This document shows, piece by piece, positions 27,161 through 34,812 of a stretch of DNA of 64,000 bases. The notes beneath the pieces were generated by a model. That model worked only from the letters and a program-made list of their open reading frames with translations, was not told where the DNA came from and searched no databases. This DNA comes from Pedobacter deserti (lineage in GTDB: Bacteria; Bacteroidota; Bacteroidia; Sphingobacteriales; Sphingobacteriaceae), in assembly GCF_024436415.1 (NCBI RefSeq), contig NZ_JAFMZQ010000001.1, forward strand, positions 310,001 through 374,000, in the 5' to 3' direction. Numbering within the stretch: the stretch's first letter is position 1; the number at the start of each line of letters is the position of its first letter. The position numbers were made by a program, and so were the translations under genes.

Positions 27161-27547
27161 ATGAGCAATTACAAACCAGAAGGATACAACTCCGTTTCGC
27201 CCTATCTTATCGTTACAGGCGCCGAGAAAATGATCAACTTACTGATTGAAGTCTTCGGCGGCGTACCTACCAGAAGATTTAATACACCCGATGGGAAAAT
27301 TATGCATGCAGAAGTCAAGATACAGGACTCCATTATAATGATATCAGAAGCCAGTGCGCAGTATCCGCAAAATAACACCCTTTTGCACGTTTACGTAGAA
27401 AACTCCGACGAAACCTACCAGCGTGCACTTGCCTTTGGCTGCGAAGATCAGGGAGCACCCAAGACAGCCGAAGGCGATTCAGATAAACGCGGCATGTTTA
27501 AAGACTTTGCAGGAAACCTCTGGGCAGTGAGCACTCAGCAGTCCTGA
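27161..27547 (+). CDS. VOC-family (glyoxalase/PhnB-like) protein
   Basis: 128 residues with the paired beta-alpha-beta-beta-beta layout of the vicinal oxygen chelate fold: SVSPYLIVTGAEKMINLLIEVFG, GKIMHAEVKIQDSIIMISEA, LHVYVENSDETYQRALAFGCE, then MFKDFAGNLWAVST. This is the PhnB-like subgroup, of unknown substrate and often linked to stress or detoxification. It is divergent from the LLM flavoprotein, which may share its control. Confidence 0.85.
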   Translation: MSNYKPEGYNSVSPYLIVTGAEKMINLLIEVFGGVPTRRFNTPDGKIMHAEVKIQDSIIMISEASAQYPQNNTLLHVYVENSDETYQRALAFGCEDQGAPKTAEGDSDKRGMFKDFAGNLWAVSTQQS

Positions 27548-27575
27548 TTTTGCAATAATCGAGAACCATAGCGTA

Positions 27576-28220
27576 TTACTCCCAACAATCGACATTAGTG
27601 CTGTCCTTAAGTGCCAGCAACTTATCAAAACCTGCAAGCTTTTTCTCCGAAGGCTTACAATCGACCTCCCGGCTCTTTACTTGCTCCGGCAGTGGGTTAT
27701 CAGATGCATGCGATCTTCGCTCATACGTTTTTTGGAGGCAGAGCGCCAGCTTGCCCCCAACAACATATAAGCGCTTTTCCTTAATATCATCTTTGGTAGC
27801 GCCCTCCGCAGCCTTTCCTGATTCAAAACTCCAGGTCGTCTCAGTCAAATGTGCAAAATATAGCTTGTTGCCACTAACAAAATACTGGTCTACCGCCGAA
27901 AAGTGACTGTATTCACTATAGCTATGCCGAATCATCCGAAGCTCACCCTGTTCAGAAAAATAAGTCACCGTACCCGCCCGTTCTCCAGAACAGTCATACT
28001 CAAACCCGGTCGAATCCAGCACACCCTGCCGCAACTTATGAGCCGTCTGGCTATAAAATTTTTTAACCTCATCAATAGAACGGGGCGTGCCGGCTAGCAA
28101 ACTATCATTAGCTACAGCGGCAACCGAGCTGGTATCAGGAAAAGCCTTAACCTCATCAGCCCCACGCTGTACGCACGAGAAAAGCAAAGGGCACAGCAAA
28201 AAAATCAAATAGTTTTTCAT
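27576..28220 (-). CDS. Hypothetical lipoprotein
   Basis: A 214-residue protein not assigned to a family. The start at 28220 (MKNYLIFLLCPLLFSC) gives a clean lipoprotein signal with Cys about residue 16; a longer reading frame upstream has no signal sequence. The mature part has a region rich in Ala/Ser/Asp, a helical part (SIDEVKKFYSQTAHKLRQG), and beta strands around TVTYFSEQGELRMIRHSYSE. The pattern recalls other uncharacterised Bacteroidota lipoproteins. It is convergent with the VOC gene. Confidence 0.6.
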   Translation of the reverse strand: MKNYLIFLLCPLLFSCVQRGADEVKAFPDTSSVAAVANDSLLAGTPRSIDEVKKFYSQTAHKLRQGVLDSTGFEYDCSGERAGTVTYFSEQGELRMIRHSYSEYSHFSAVDQYFVSGNKLYFAHLTETTWSFESGKAAEGATKDDIKEKRLYVVGGKLALCLQKTYERRSHASDNPLPEQVKSREVDCKPSEKKLAGFDKLLALKDSTNVDCWE

Positions 28221-28273
28221 AGTTAAAAGCTGGTAGCAACAATTAATCCAACTACCACCTTTCTCGTCTGTTC

Positions 28274-28606
28274 TCAAAGAAAATCTTCCCTGTGCGGCGT
28301 AAAGGAGTCTATGAGCACGCCAGGTTCCAGGCAAACACACCCATGAATGGAATTGGGTGGCACATAGTAACCATCGCCCGCTGCAATAACCTGCACCGTA
28401 TCTCCGATCGTCATCTCAAATAAACCACTTGCCACATAGGTAACCTGTGTATGCGGATGTTGATGAAGCTCCCCGACGGCACCCTTTTCAAACTGAGCCT
28501 TTACCAACATGATACTGTCGTTATAGCCGTAAACCTGCCTTTTGATTCCATTTCCTAAATCTTCCCAGGCAATCTCCTTTTCTAACTGAAATAAATCACT
28601 TTGCAT
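28274..28606 (-). CDS. Cupin-domain protein, KdgF-like
   Basis: A single-domain cupin of 110 residues. The metal-binding cupin motif reads GAVGELHQHPHTQVTYVASG, and the second motif is GDGYYVPPNSIHGCVCLE. It ends DSFTPHREDFL, an end shared with KdgF, the enzyme converting unsaturated uronate monomers from pectin or alginate to linear keto sugars. No uronate-pathway genes lie nearby, so the substrate is uncertain. It follows the small membrane-protein gene by 3 bases on the same strand and is likely co-transcribed with it. Confidence 0.75.
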   Translation of the reverse strand: MQSDLFQLEKEIAWEDLGNGIKRQVYGYNDSIMLVKAQFEKGAVGELHQHPHTQVTYVASGLFEMTIGDTVQVIAAGDGYYVPPNSIHGCVCLEPGVLIDSFTPHREDFL

Positions 28607-28609
28607 AAG

Positions 28610-28810
28610 TTAAGATAATGGCGTTGCTTTCGATTTCTTATAAAAGAACCTACCTGCTTCAAAAATAAACAAGGCCAGCATAAACAGCGCAATAATAAAC
28701 CACGATGCGCCCAGTACAAAGCGAAGGAAGAGCACCTCAAAAGTGCTCCAGATCAAAAGTCGCCTAAGCAACTGAACTAAAGGATTAACAGGCTGAAATG
28801 AGTTTTGCAT
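28610..28810 (-). CDS. Small membrane protein
   Basis: A protein of about 66 residues with one or two hydrophobic segments (LLIWSTFEVLFLRFVL, then SWFIIALFMLALFIFEAG) and a basic C-terminus (RFFYKKSK). A second ATG 21 bases upstream would add MFLLNLD. It is directly followed by the cupin gene. No domain recognised; small hydrophobic proteins of this kind are common but rarely studied. Confidence 0.5.
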   Translation of the reverse strand: MQNSFQPVNPLVQLLRRLLIWSTFEVLFLRFVLGASWFIIALFMLALFIFEAGRFFYKKSKATPLS

Positions 28811-28849
28811 ATCTAAATTTAGTAAAAACATTGCATATCTTAGTCGACC

Positions 28850-29296
28850 ATGACAAATTCAGCCATTAACCGACTTGAACGGCTCACTGAGATAATTCCA
28901 AAATTATTAAGAGAAGTAGATGAAGCCGCGTTAAGCGACAAGCCAAACGCTGCAAAATGGAGCAAAAAAGAGATCATTGGGCACCTCATTGACAGCGCGG
29001 CCAATAATCATCAGCGGTTTGTTAGAGGTCAGTTTGAGGATACCCCACGCATAACTTACGACCAAGTTTTGTGGAATATAGCCAATCGTTACCAAGACGT
29101 GAATATTACGCAACTTATCACCTTCTGGGAATCCTACAATAAACAACTCGTAAGTCTGTTAAGGAACATCCCAGGAGACAAGCTCAACAACTGCATAGAT
29201 ACAGGCGGGGAATATCCTTTAACAATCGCCTTCTTGATTGAGGACTATGTCGAACATATGGAGCATCACTTAAAACAGGTCATTCATTATGAATAA
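28850..29296 (+). CDS. DinB-family protein
   Basis: 148 residues with the four-helix DinB/YfiT-like layout: the first helix has RLERLTEIIPKLL, and the His sites typical of the metal centre appear as KKEIIGHLIDSAANNH and EDYVEHMEHHLKQV. The DinB-like fold in Bacteroidota includes thiol-transferases and proteins of unknown role. It is divergent from the small membrane-protein gene and is followed by the secreted lipocalin-like gene. Confidence 0.8.
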   Translation: MTNSAINRLERLTEIIPKLLREVDEAALSDKPNAAKWSKKEIIGHLIDSAANNHQRFVRGQFEDTPRITYDQVLWNIANRYQDVNITQLITFWESYNKQLVSLLRNIPGDKLNNCIDTGGEYPLTIAFLIEDYVEHMEHHLKQVIHYE

Positions 29297-29343
29297 ACCA
29301 CGTAAAATATTTATATATTAGTGTAACCAAATAAAGTACCCAT

Positions 29344-29787
29344 ATGAAATTAAAATTAACGCTTTGCACATTCCTATGCGCACTCCTTTCCGCAACAACC
29401 TTTGCACAATCAGCAACTAAAAACGCTTCCCACATCGGAACCTGGAAACTCATTTCACAAAAAGTCACTTATCCGGACGGGCAGATATTTACAGGCGACA
29501 GCTCAACCGTATTCCAGCGGAAAATACTTACACCAGCCACCTTTGTAGTCGTTATAGAGAAGAAGATGGCAAACTATGACAACAAAAAGCTGGCTACCTC
29601 AGTTGCAGGTGGGCACTATACATTAGTAAACGGCAATTACGAAGAACTCACAGAATACGCCTCCTTCAAAGGGTTCGAAACCATGAAGGTGAACTATAAA
29701 CTCAGTATAGAAGACGGCAAATTGCACACCGTAGGTACAGTTGGCGAAAATATCATATACGACGAGCTGTATATTAAAGAAGATTAG
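29344..29787 (+). CDS. Secreted lipocalin-like hypothetical protein
   Basis: 147 residues. The signal peptide is residues 1-21 (KLTLCTFLCALLSATTFAQ). The mature part begins near HIGTWKLISQKVTYPDGQ, a strand pattern seen in DUF4488 and other lipocalin-like domains of Bacteroidota, and contains AGGHYTLVNGNYEELTEY. The ligand is unknown. It lies 47 bases after DinB on the same strand and 34 bases before a small membrane gene. Confidence 0.55.
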   Translation: MKLKLTLCTFLCALLSATTFAQSATKNASHIGTWKLISQKVTYPDGQIFTGDSSTVFQRKILTPATFVVVIEKKMANYDNKKLATSVAGGHYTLVNGNYEELTEYASFKGFETMKVNYKLSIEDGKLHTVGTVGENIIYDELYIKED

Positions 29788-29821
29788 TCTCTGCAACCAC
29801 AAGTTCCTAAAACGTGATCGA

Positions 29822-30205
29822 ATGCAATTAGGAAATTCAAAATACACGCTCCAGCAAATCATGAGTAGCCGCACGCAGTGGGAGCACCTCATCATCATCA
29901 CGGGCGCTTTTACGCTTTCGATGTATCTCATGTATTTCCTTTTGGGACCCTTTATATTCTGGGCGATTTATATCGGTGACACGAACGGAAATCACCCGTT
30001 GGTTCATTCAATAACCAACCTCATCGGCGACCGCCTTGCCTTCATGTTGCCGCTCATATTCTTAAGCTATCGCTTATACAGAAATCTGACAAAAAACAAC
30101 CTATCCCGGGCAAAATCCTATTTTTTAGCCTCCGTTTTGCTAGTAACATTTCATCTGTTCAGAGCGTATGCCTTGAATTTTGTTTTAACACCACTAATAT
30201 ATTGA
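29822..30205 (+). CDS. Hypothetical membrane protein
   Basis: A 127-residue protein with three predicted membrane segments (HLIIITGAFTLSMYLMYFLLG; LAFMLPLIFLSYRLY; YFLASVLLVTFHLFRAY). A longer in-frame start upstream overlaps the previous gene and looks spurious. No family recognised. It follows the lipocalin-like gene closely. Confidence 0.45.
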   Translation: MQLGNSKYTLQQIMSSRTQWEHLIIITGAFTLSMYLMYFLLGPFIFWAIYIGDTNGNHPLVHSITNLIGDRLAFMLPLIFLSYRLYRNLTKNNLSRAKSYFLASVLLVTFHLFRAYALNFVLTPLIY

Positions 30206-30378
30206 CGACGAAATTTAGTGACTTAGAACTTCCCCGCAGTTAACCTGCCCGCTTACTCCGGGCACGATTGCGTAAATATTTCCAGGCTGCTTCGCTTCTT
30301 TCTGTACATTTATCACCTACATTCGTCAGGGATCATCTAAAGCTACGCAACAAATAACCAATTAATTTTTAGCTCTTT

Positions 30379-31473
30379 ATGAAAAACGACTTAAAAACCT
30401 GCTTCCTGTTACTGACTTGCCTGGTCATGGTAGCAAATACGGCATCAGCACAAAGTAAAAAACGTAACGCACTGTCTGCAACGCCCTGTATGGAGGTGCT
30501 TCACCTGTTCACCGCAGCCAATGTGCCGTCTATGGCGCCGCAGGAAGAAGCTTCGGTAATTATCACCCCGGGTGAGGAAGCGCCCGCAAACCTGCCCGGC
30601 AAAGGCCTGGCTCAGCATTCCATGCTGTATGTAGGCGAAAACAATACCCGCATGTGTTTAGTCCATAATGGCAAAGTAATTTGGACTTATCAGACCGGTA
30701 AGGGATATGAGTACGACGACGTGTGGATGATCTCCAACGGAAACATTCTCTTTACCCGGATGAAGTACGTGGCGGTGATTACACCCGACAAAAAAGTGCT
30801 CTGGAAAAAAGATTTTGCAGAAAGCGGCCCGGATCATGCTGAAGTGCACAGCTGTCAGCCCATTGGTCTTGACAAGATCATGTTTATCGTCAACGCGGCT
30901 AAACCAAAGCTGTATATCGTTAATTACATCACCGGAAAAACCGAGGTCGAACGTGAAATACCCTATCAAAATGCTGATGTGCGTGGTGTGCATGGCCAGT
31001 TCAGACGTGGCAGGGTAACGGCACAGGGAACTTATCTGCTTTCGTATTTAAGTCAGGGAAAGGTTGTGGAATACGATAAGGATTTTAAGGAAATCTGGCG
31101 TTATAAAACTCCAAAACCCTGGGCAGCCATTCGCCTGAAAAACGGTAATACCCTGATCACTGACGAGAACGAGTGGCGCAGTTTCGAGGTCACCGCCAAA
31201 AAGGAAACGATTTGGGAGTTCAATTGCAAAACTGACCTGCCGACAAAGTATCAGTTTGCTTCAGCTCCCCAAACCTGCACCCGGCTGGCCAATGGCAACA
31301 CCATATTCACCTCGCGCGGACAAAACGGCAAGGGTCCGCAGATGATCGAGGTTACAAAAGACAAGAAAGTGGTTTGGGTACTGCATGATTGGAAATCCGT
31401 TGGCGACGGGACTGCCGTACAGGTACTGAATGATCCGGGCGTCCCTGAAATACCCGGTCAGTCAGAGCATTGA
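30379..31473 (+). CDS. Secreted PQQ-like beta-propeller protein
   Basis: A 364-residue protein. The signal peptide is residues 1-25 (LLLTCLVMVANTASAQ). After a Pro/Glu-rich stretch, repeated blade-like motifs appear: HNGKVIWTYQTGKGYEYDDV, VITPDKKVLWKKDFAE, YDKDFKEIWRYKT, RLKNGNTLITDENE, RLANGNTIFTSR and VTKDKKVVWVLHD. The repeat pattern fits PQQ/WD-type propellers that bind ligands or act as secreted scaffolds. A 170-base empty gap precedes it; it is convergent with the sugar-porter gene. Confidence 0.75.
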   Translation: MKNDLKTCFLLLTCLVMVANTASAQSKKRNALSATPCMEVLHLFTAANVPSMAPQEEASVIITPGEEAPANLPGKGLAQHSMLYVGENNTRMCLVHNGKVIWTYQTGKGYEYDDVWMISNGNILFTRMKYVAVITPDKKVLWKKDFAESGPDHAEVHSCQPIGLDKIMFIVNAAKPKLYIVNYITGKTEVEREIPYQNADVRGVHGQFRRGRVTAQGTYLLSYLSQGKVVEYDKDFKEIWRYKTPKPWAAIRLKNGNTLITDENEWRSFEVTAKKETIWEFNCKTDLPTKYQFASAPQTCTRLANGNTIFTSRGQNGKGPQMIEVTKDKKVVWVLHDWKSVGDGTAVQVLNDPGVPEIPGQSEH

Positions 31474-31546
31474 TCTGCTGTTCACAGGAAATCACCAATT
31501 ATCCTGCAAAATCTCCCGCCTGCTGCTTGCTGACAGCAAAAAGTCT

Positions 31547-32857
31547 TTAATGCCCCACAAATTTCTCTTCGATCTGCTCTAATGATTGTCCTTTGGTTTC
31601 GGGCAACATGCGATACACAACAATAAAGGCTATCAAACAAAAGAAGGCGAAGAACCAGAAAGTATTGGCTGTGCCCACATTCCGCAGTAGCATTGGTGTT
31701 AATTGGCCAACAATGGTATCGGCAACCCACATCACCATAATGCTGATGGCCATTGCCCTGCCTCGGATCTTTCCGGGAAAAATCTCCGAAGCTACGACAA
31801 ACTTCAGCGGTCCTATCGAAAAGGCAAAACACGCAAGGAATGCCAGCACACAAATGAGGAGCACAAGACTGGTGGTTGCCCCCATATAAAAGCAAAGGCC
31901 AGTCAGAAACAGCGCAACGGTAGCGCCGATCGTGCCGAAGATATACAATGGCCTGCGCCCCCAGCTATCCACTTTCCAAATAGCAACTAGCGTAAACAGC
32001 ATGTTTGCCAGTCCCAGAATGATCTGGCTCATCAGGGAGTTGCTCAGGCTGAGTCCCGCATCGCTTAATATGCTCGGCCCGTAATAAATAATGGCGTTGA
32101 TACCGCTGAACTGTGAAAACAAAGGCAGAAAAATACCTATCAGCAATGCTTTACGCATTCCGGGTGCAAGGAGTTCTTTATAGCTTCCCTGTGGTTCGCC
32201 AGAGGAATGCCTCGACTGAAGCCACCTCGGACTTTCAGGCACGTATAATAAGCCGACCAGGAAAAGCAGCGCCGGTATCAGCGCCACACCGAACATTCCA
32301 CGCCAGACCTCGTCTATAAATAACCAGGCGAAGGTACCCCCCTGTGAGGCGTCATTGGCAAGCGCATAATTCAACAGTCCCGCATTGGTCAGATAAGCGA
32401 GCAGTATCCCAAAAGTCAGCGCAAGCTGATAATAGGTTACCAGTCGCCCCCTGATATTCGCGGGGGCAATTTCAGAAATATATAACGGCACCACGTTAGA
32501 AGCTATCCCTATGCCTATACCTCCGAGCAGGCGACAAGCAATCACCGTTGAAAGTGAAGGCATAAAGGCACAGCCGGCAGCGGAGACCAGGAACAGGACG
32601 GCCGACATAAGCAACAGGGTTCGTCGGCCAAACCGGTCGGCCAGTTCACCGGAACCGGCAACGCCGATAATACAGCCCAGCAGTGCGGACGACACAAACC
32701 AGCCCTCCTGGACGGAGTTAAGTACAAACTGCTTCTGCACAAGTGGCAATACACCCGAAACAACGGCCATATCAAAGCCGAAAAGCAGTCCGCCCAGCGA
32801 TGCCACGGCGGTGATCAGACCCAGGTTAGGGATCTTGGTTGTGTTGTTCATATCCAT
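31547..32857 (-). CDS. Sugar porter (MFS, XylE/GLUT-like)
   Basis: A 436-residue, 12-helix major facilitator. The sugar-porter signature motifs are present: ASLGGLLFGFDMAVVSG (helix 1), ADRFGRR, PESPRWL, and PETKGQSLEQIE at the C-terminus. It resembles the xylose/galactose proton symporters. It follows the mannose-6-phosphate isomerase-like gene by 32 bases and ends the three-gene sugar operon, whose glycosidase and isomerase suggest uptake of a hexose released outside or in the periplasm. Met3 is an alternative start. Confidence 0.9.
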   Translation of the reverse strand: MDMNNTTKIPNLGLITAVASLGGLLFGFDMAVVSGVLPLVQKQFVLNSVQEGWFVSSALLGCIIGVAGSGELADRFGRRTLLLMSAVLFLVSAAGCAFMPSLSTVIACRLLGGIGIGIASNVVPLYISEIAPANIRGRLVTYYQLALTFGILLAYLTNAGLLNYALANDASQGGTFAWLFIDEVWRGMFGVALIPALLFLVGLLYVPESPRWLQSRHSSGEPQGSYKELLAPGMRKALLIGIFLPLFSQFSGINAIIYYGPSILSDAGLSLSNSLMSQIILGLANMLFTLVAIWKVDSWGRRPLYIFGTIGATVALFLTGLCFYMGATTSLVLLICVLAFLACFAFSIGPLKFVVASEIFPGKIRGRAMAISIMVMWVADTIVGQLTPMLLRNVGTANTFWFFAFFCLIAFIVVYRMLPETKGQSLEQIEEKFVGH

Positions 32858-32889
32858 GTTATATTTGGTTTAGGTTTTGGCTTGTCTGC

Positions 32890-34713
32890 TTAAAGCTGAC
32901 TGAAATCCGGTTTTACAAAAGCTTTTACCACCTTGGCTCTCTGCCCCCCTTCATTGTGCAGGGTATAGCTCAAGGCCGCAGCTGGAACAGCGAAAGTTTC
33001 GGCATAATGGAAGCGCGATGCCGTGCCGTCTGCCGTAGTGATGGTGAGGCTTGTGCCCTCCACCAGCATCAGGATATGGCACAGACCATTTGTTTCCACC
33101 ACTATCGTGCTGTCGAATTCCAACCGGTGTACATCGTAAAAATGCTCCGCGTGTGTAGGCAGATGCACCAGTTGCCAGTCAGCTCCTTCATTAATCACCT
33201 GTGGCTTACTGATCAGCTCATCCTGCACCTTATTGCCCTTGCGGCTAAAATCAAGGTTTTTAAACGCATGATCGATATTGATCGGCCGCGGCATTCCAGA
33301 AAGATCCAGCCTCACCCAATCGTATACCTTAAAGGTAAAAATGTAAGGCGTCGCGCTGATCTCCAGCACCAGATTATTTGCGGCAGCACTATGCACTGTA
33401 CCGTTCGGGATTAAAAAGAAATCATGTTTCTTAGCCGGATGAAGCTGCACGTAGTTAAGCACGTCTATCTCTTCATTGTGAGCCAGACTGTATTCGAGTT
33501 TCTCCCTGAATTGCTCAGGCTTGATATCTTCCGTAAAACCAAGGTAAACACCCGCATCTTCCTTGGCGTCTAAAATATAATATGTCTCGTCCTGCGTAAA
33601 GTTCTCCCCAAAGGTTTCCCGGATATAGTTTTTAGACGGATGGCATTGAATCGAAAGGTTGCCTCCATCCCAGGTATCCAGAAAATCGAAACGGATCGGA
33701 AACTCTGTTTTAAACACATCGGCATGCTTGCCCAAAACAGCCTTGTGATCGTGGAACATCAAACAGTCGAACGATACCTCCAGCAAATTGCCATCACTCT
33801 CAAACACGATCCCGTTCTCAGGAACGATCATCTCGAACGACCAGGCGTAGTTTACTTCCGACTTGTCCAGTCCCTCAATCCTCTCCTGCATCCAATGCCC
33901 ACCCCAGGCGCCAGGCTCAAACCACGGCCGCACCCGGAATACCGAGCGACTAAGTTTGGTCAGACCGTCGGCCAGATCAGGGTAAAGCAGCCAATTCACC
34001 GACTGATCCCATTGGGTGTCGGCCATTACAGCAATCTTAGAAAGCAACTGCTGCTTATAGTTATTAAGTACCACCCAGTCCACAAAATAGGCCCGCTTAT
34101 ACATGTGTCCGGATTCTTCTGCCCGCGCTGCACCAAAATTTGTAGCTTTGCCAGCCCGCATACGGTATTGCAAGACGTTTTTAGGCAAATCGATATATAC
34201 CACCGGTGCCTCCCAGCCTGCCAATGTGGCTCCTGTGCCAACAACGATGTTCAGGTCATATCCTTCGGCCGGGCGCACTGCTTTAAAAGCATCCATATCA
34301 AAGAAATCTTGTATCTGCAGGGTCGACTTAGTCCCCCACACAGAATCACCGCTGCCCAGGAAGGGTTGCACCATTCTGTCTATTTCCCCAGCGGCACGCA
34401 TGAAATCCGCAGCCAGCACCCAGTTCACTCTTTTTCCGATACGCTCAAATGCATTATCCAGTTCATGCTGAACTACGGCCCAGAAAACACCGTTAAACCC
34501 GTCGATCACAACGGCATCATAACCGCTCATCCAGGCAGCCAGGCCGTCATAGCCAGAATGAATTTTACCAGAGCCAAGCTTGTGGAATGGGAAAATATCG
34601 TAGGCTGCGATGTCTGATCTGTTTGAAATGTTCTGTGGTAATGTGGGTTTTCGATCAACCTCCTTGTCAGCCGAAGCTGGGTTGTTACTTTCTGCTTGTG
34701 CTATGTCGTACAT
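32890..34713 (-). CDS. Class I mannose-6-phosphate isomerase-like protein with N-terminal extension
   Basis: A 607-residue protein from the first ATG; an in-frame TTG at 34761 could lengthen it. The C-terminal part (about 265-600) is a type I phosphomannose isomerase: GAWGGHWM near its start, NLSIQCHPSKNY (Gln356, His358 as metal ligands), ETYYILDAKEDA, and LIPNGTVHSAAANNLVLEIS (His441). These enzymes interconvert mannose 6-phosphate and fructose 6-phosphate. The first 260 residues are not ManA. They look like a nucleotide-kinase-type alpha/beta domain (VVIDGFNGVFW, YIDLPKNVLQYR, YFVDWVVLN) with no Walker A motif; this part of the assignment is inference. Second gene of the glycosidase-isomerase-porter operon. 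Confidence 0.75.
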   Translation of the reverse strand: MYDIAQAESNNPASADKEVDRKPTLPQNISNRSDIAAYDIFPFHKLGSGKIHSGYDGLAAWMSGYDAVVIDGFNGVFWAVVQHELDNAFERIGKRVNWVLAADFMRAAGEIDRMVQPFLGSGDSVWGTKSTLQIQDFFDMDAFKAVRPAEGYDLNIVVGTGATLAGWEAPVVYIDLPKNVLQYRMRAGKATNFGAARAEESGHMYKRAYFVDWVVLNNYKQQLLSKIAVMADTQWDQSVNWLLYPDLADGLTKLSRSVFRVRPWFEPGAWGGHWMQERIEGLDKSEVNYAWSFEMIVPENGIVFESDGNLLEVSFDCLMFHDHKAVLGKHADVFKTEFPIRFDFLDTWDGGNLSIQCHPSKNYIRETFGENFTQDETYYILDAKEDAGVYLGFTEDIKPEQFREKLEYSLAHNEEIDVLNYVQLHPAKKHDFFLIPNGTVHSAAANNLVLEISATPYIFTFKVYDWVRLDLSGMPRPINIDHAFKNLDFSRKGNKVQDELISKPQVINEGADWQLVHLPTHAEHFYDVHRLEFDSTIVVETNGLCHILMLVEGTSLTITTADGTASRFHYAETFAVPAAALSYTLHNEGGQRAKVVKAFVKPDFSQL

Positions 34714-34749
34714 CTCTCTATTGTATCGGGTTATTTTAAACGATTTTGC

Positions 34750-34812
34750 ATGTATGTACAAACATAAAGACTATGGAATCAAAAACAAATTTTAATTTAT
34801 GTTTATACATAC
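34750..34812. promoter_or_regulatory. Two operator-like palindromes forming a long inverted repeat
   Basis: The site at 34750-34765, ATGTATGTACAAACAT, is palindromic except for one base pair (half-sites 7/8 matching). A weaker copy at 34799-34814 centres about 49 bases away. Together, 34752-34768 and 34796-34812 are 17-base arms complementary except for one G-U pair, separated by 27 bases around the glycosidase stop codon. This looks like a GntR/LacI-type operator pair upstream of the isomerase gene, or an mRNA hairpin; both are inference. Confidence 0.45.

Noticed and set aside
30246-30264. TGCCCG/CGGGCA hairpin after the small membrane gene
   Set aside because: Only 6 base pairs and no T-run; not convincing as a terminator.
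33640-34617. A 325-residue plus-strand frame across the ManA-like gene
   Set aside because: Antisense to a gene with clear metal-binding motifs; no recognisable domain or start context.
34714-34761. Longer start (TTG) for the ManA-like gene
   Set aside because: It would add 16 residues translated from the palindrome region; the ATG at 34713 is the first ATG and leaves the palindrome in the leader. It is not excluded.
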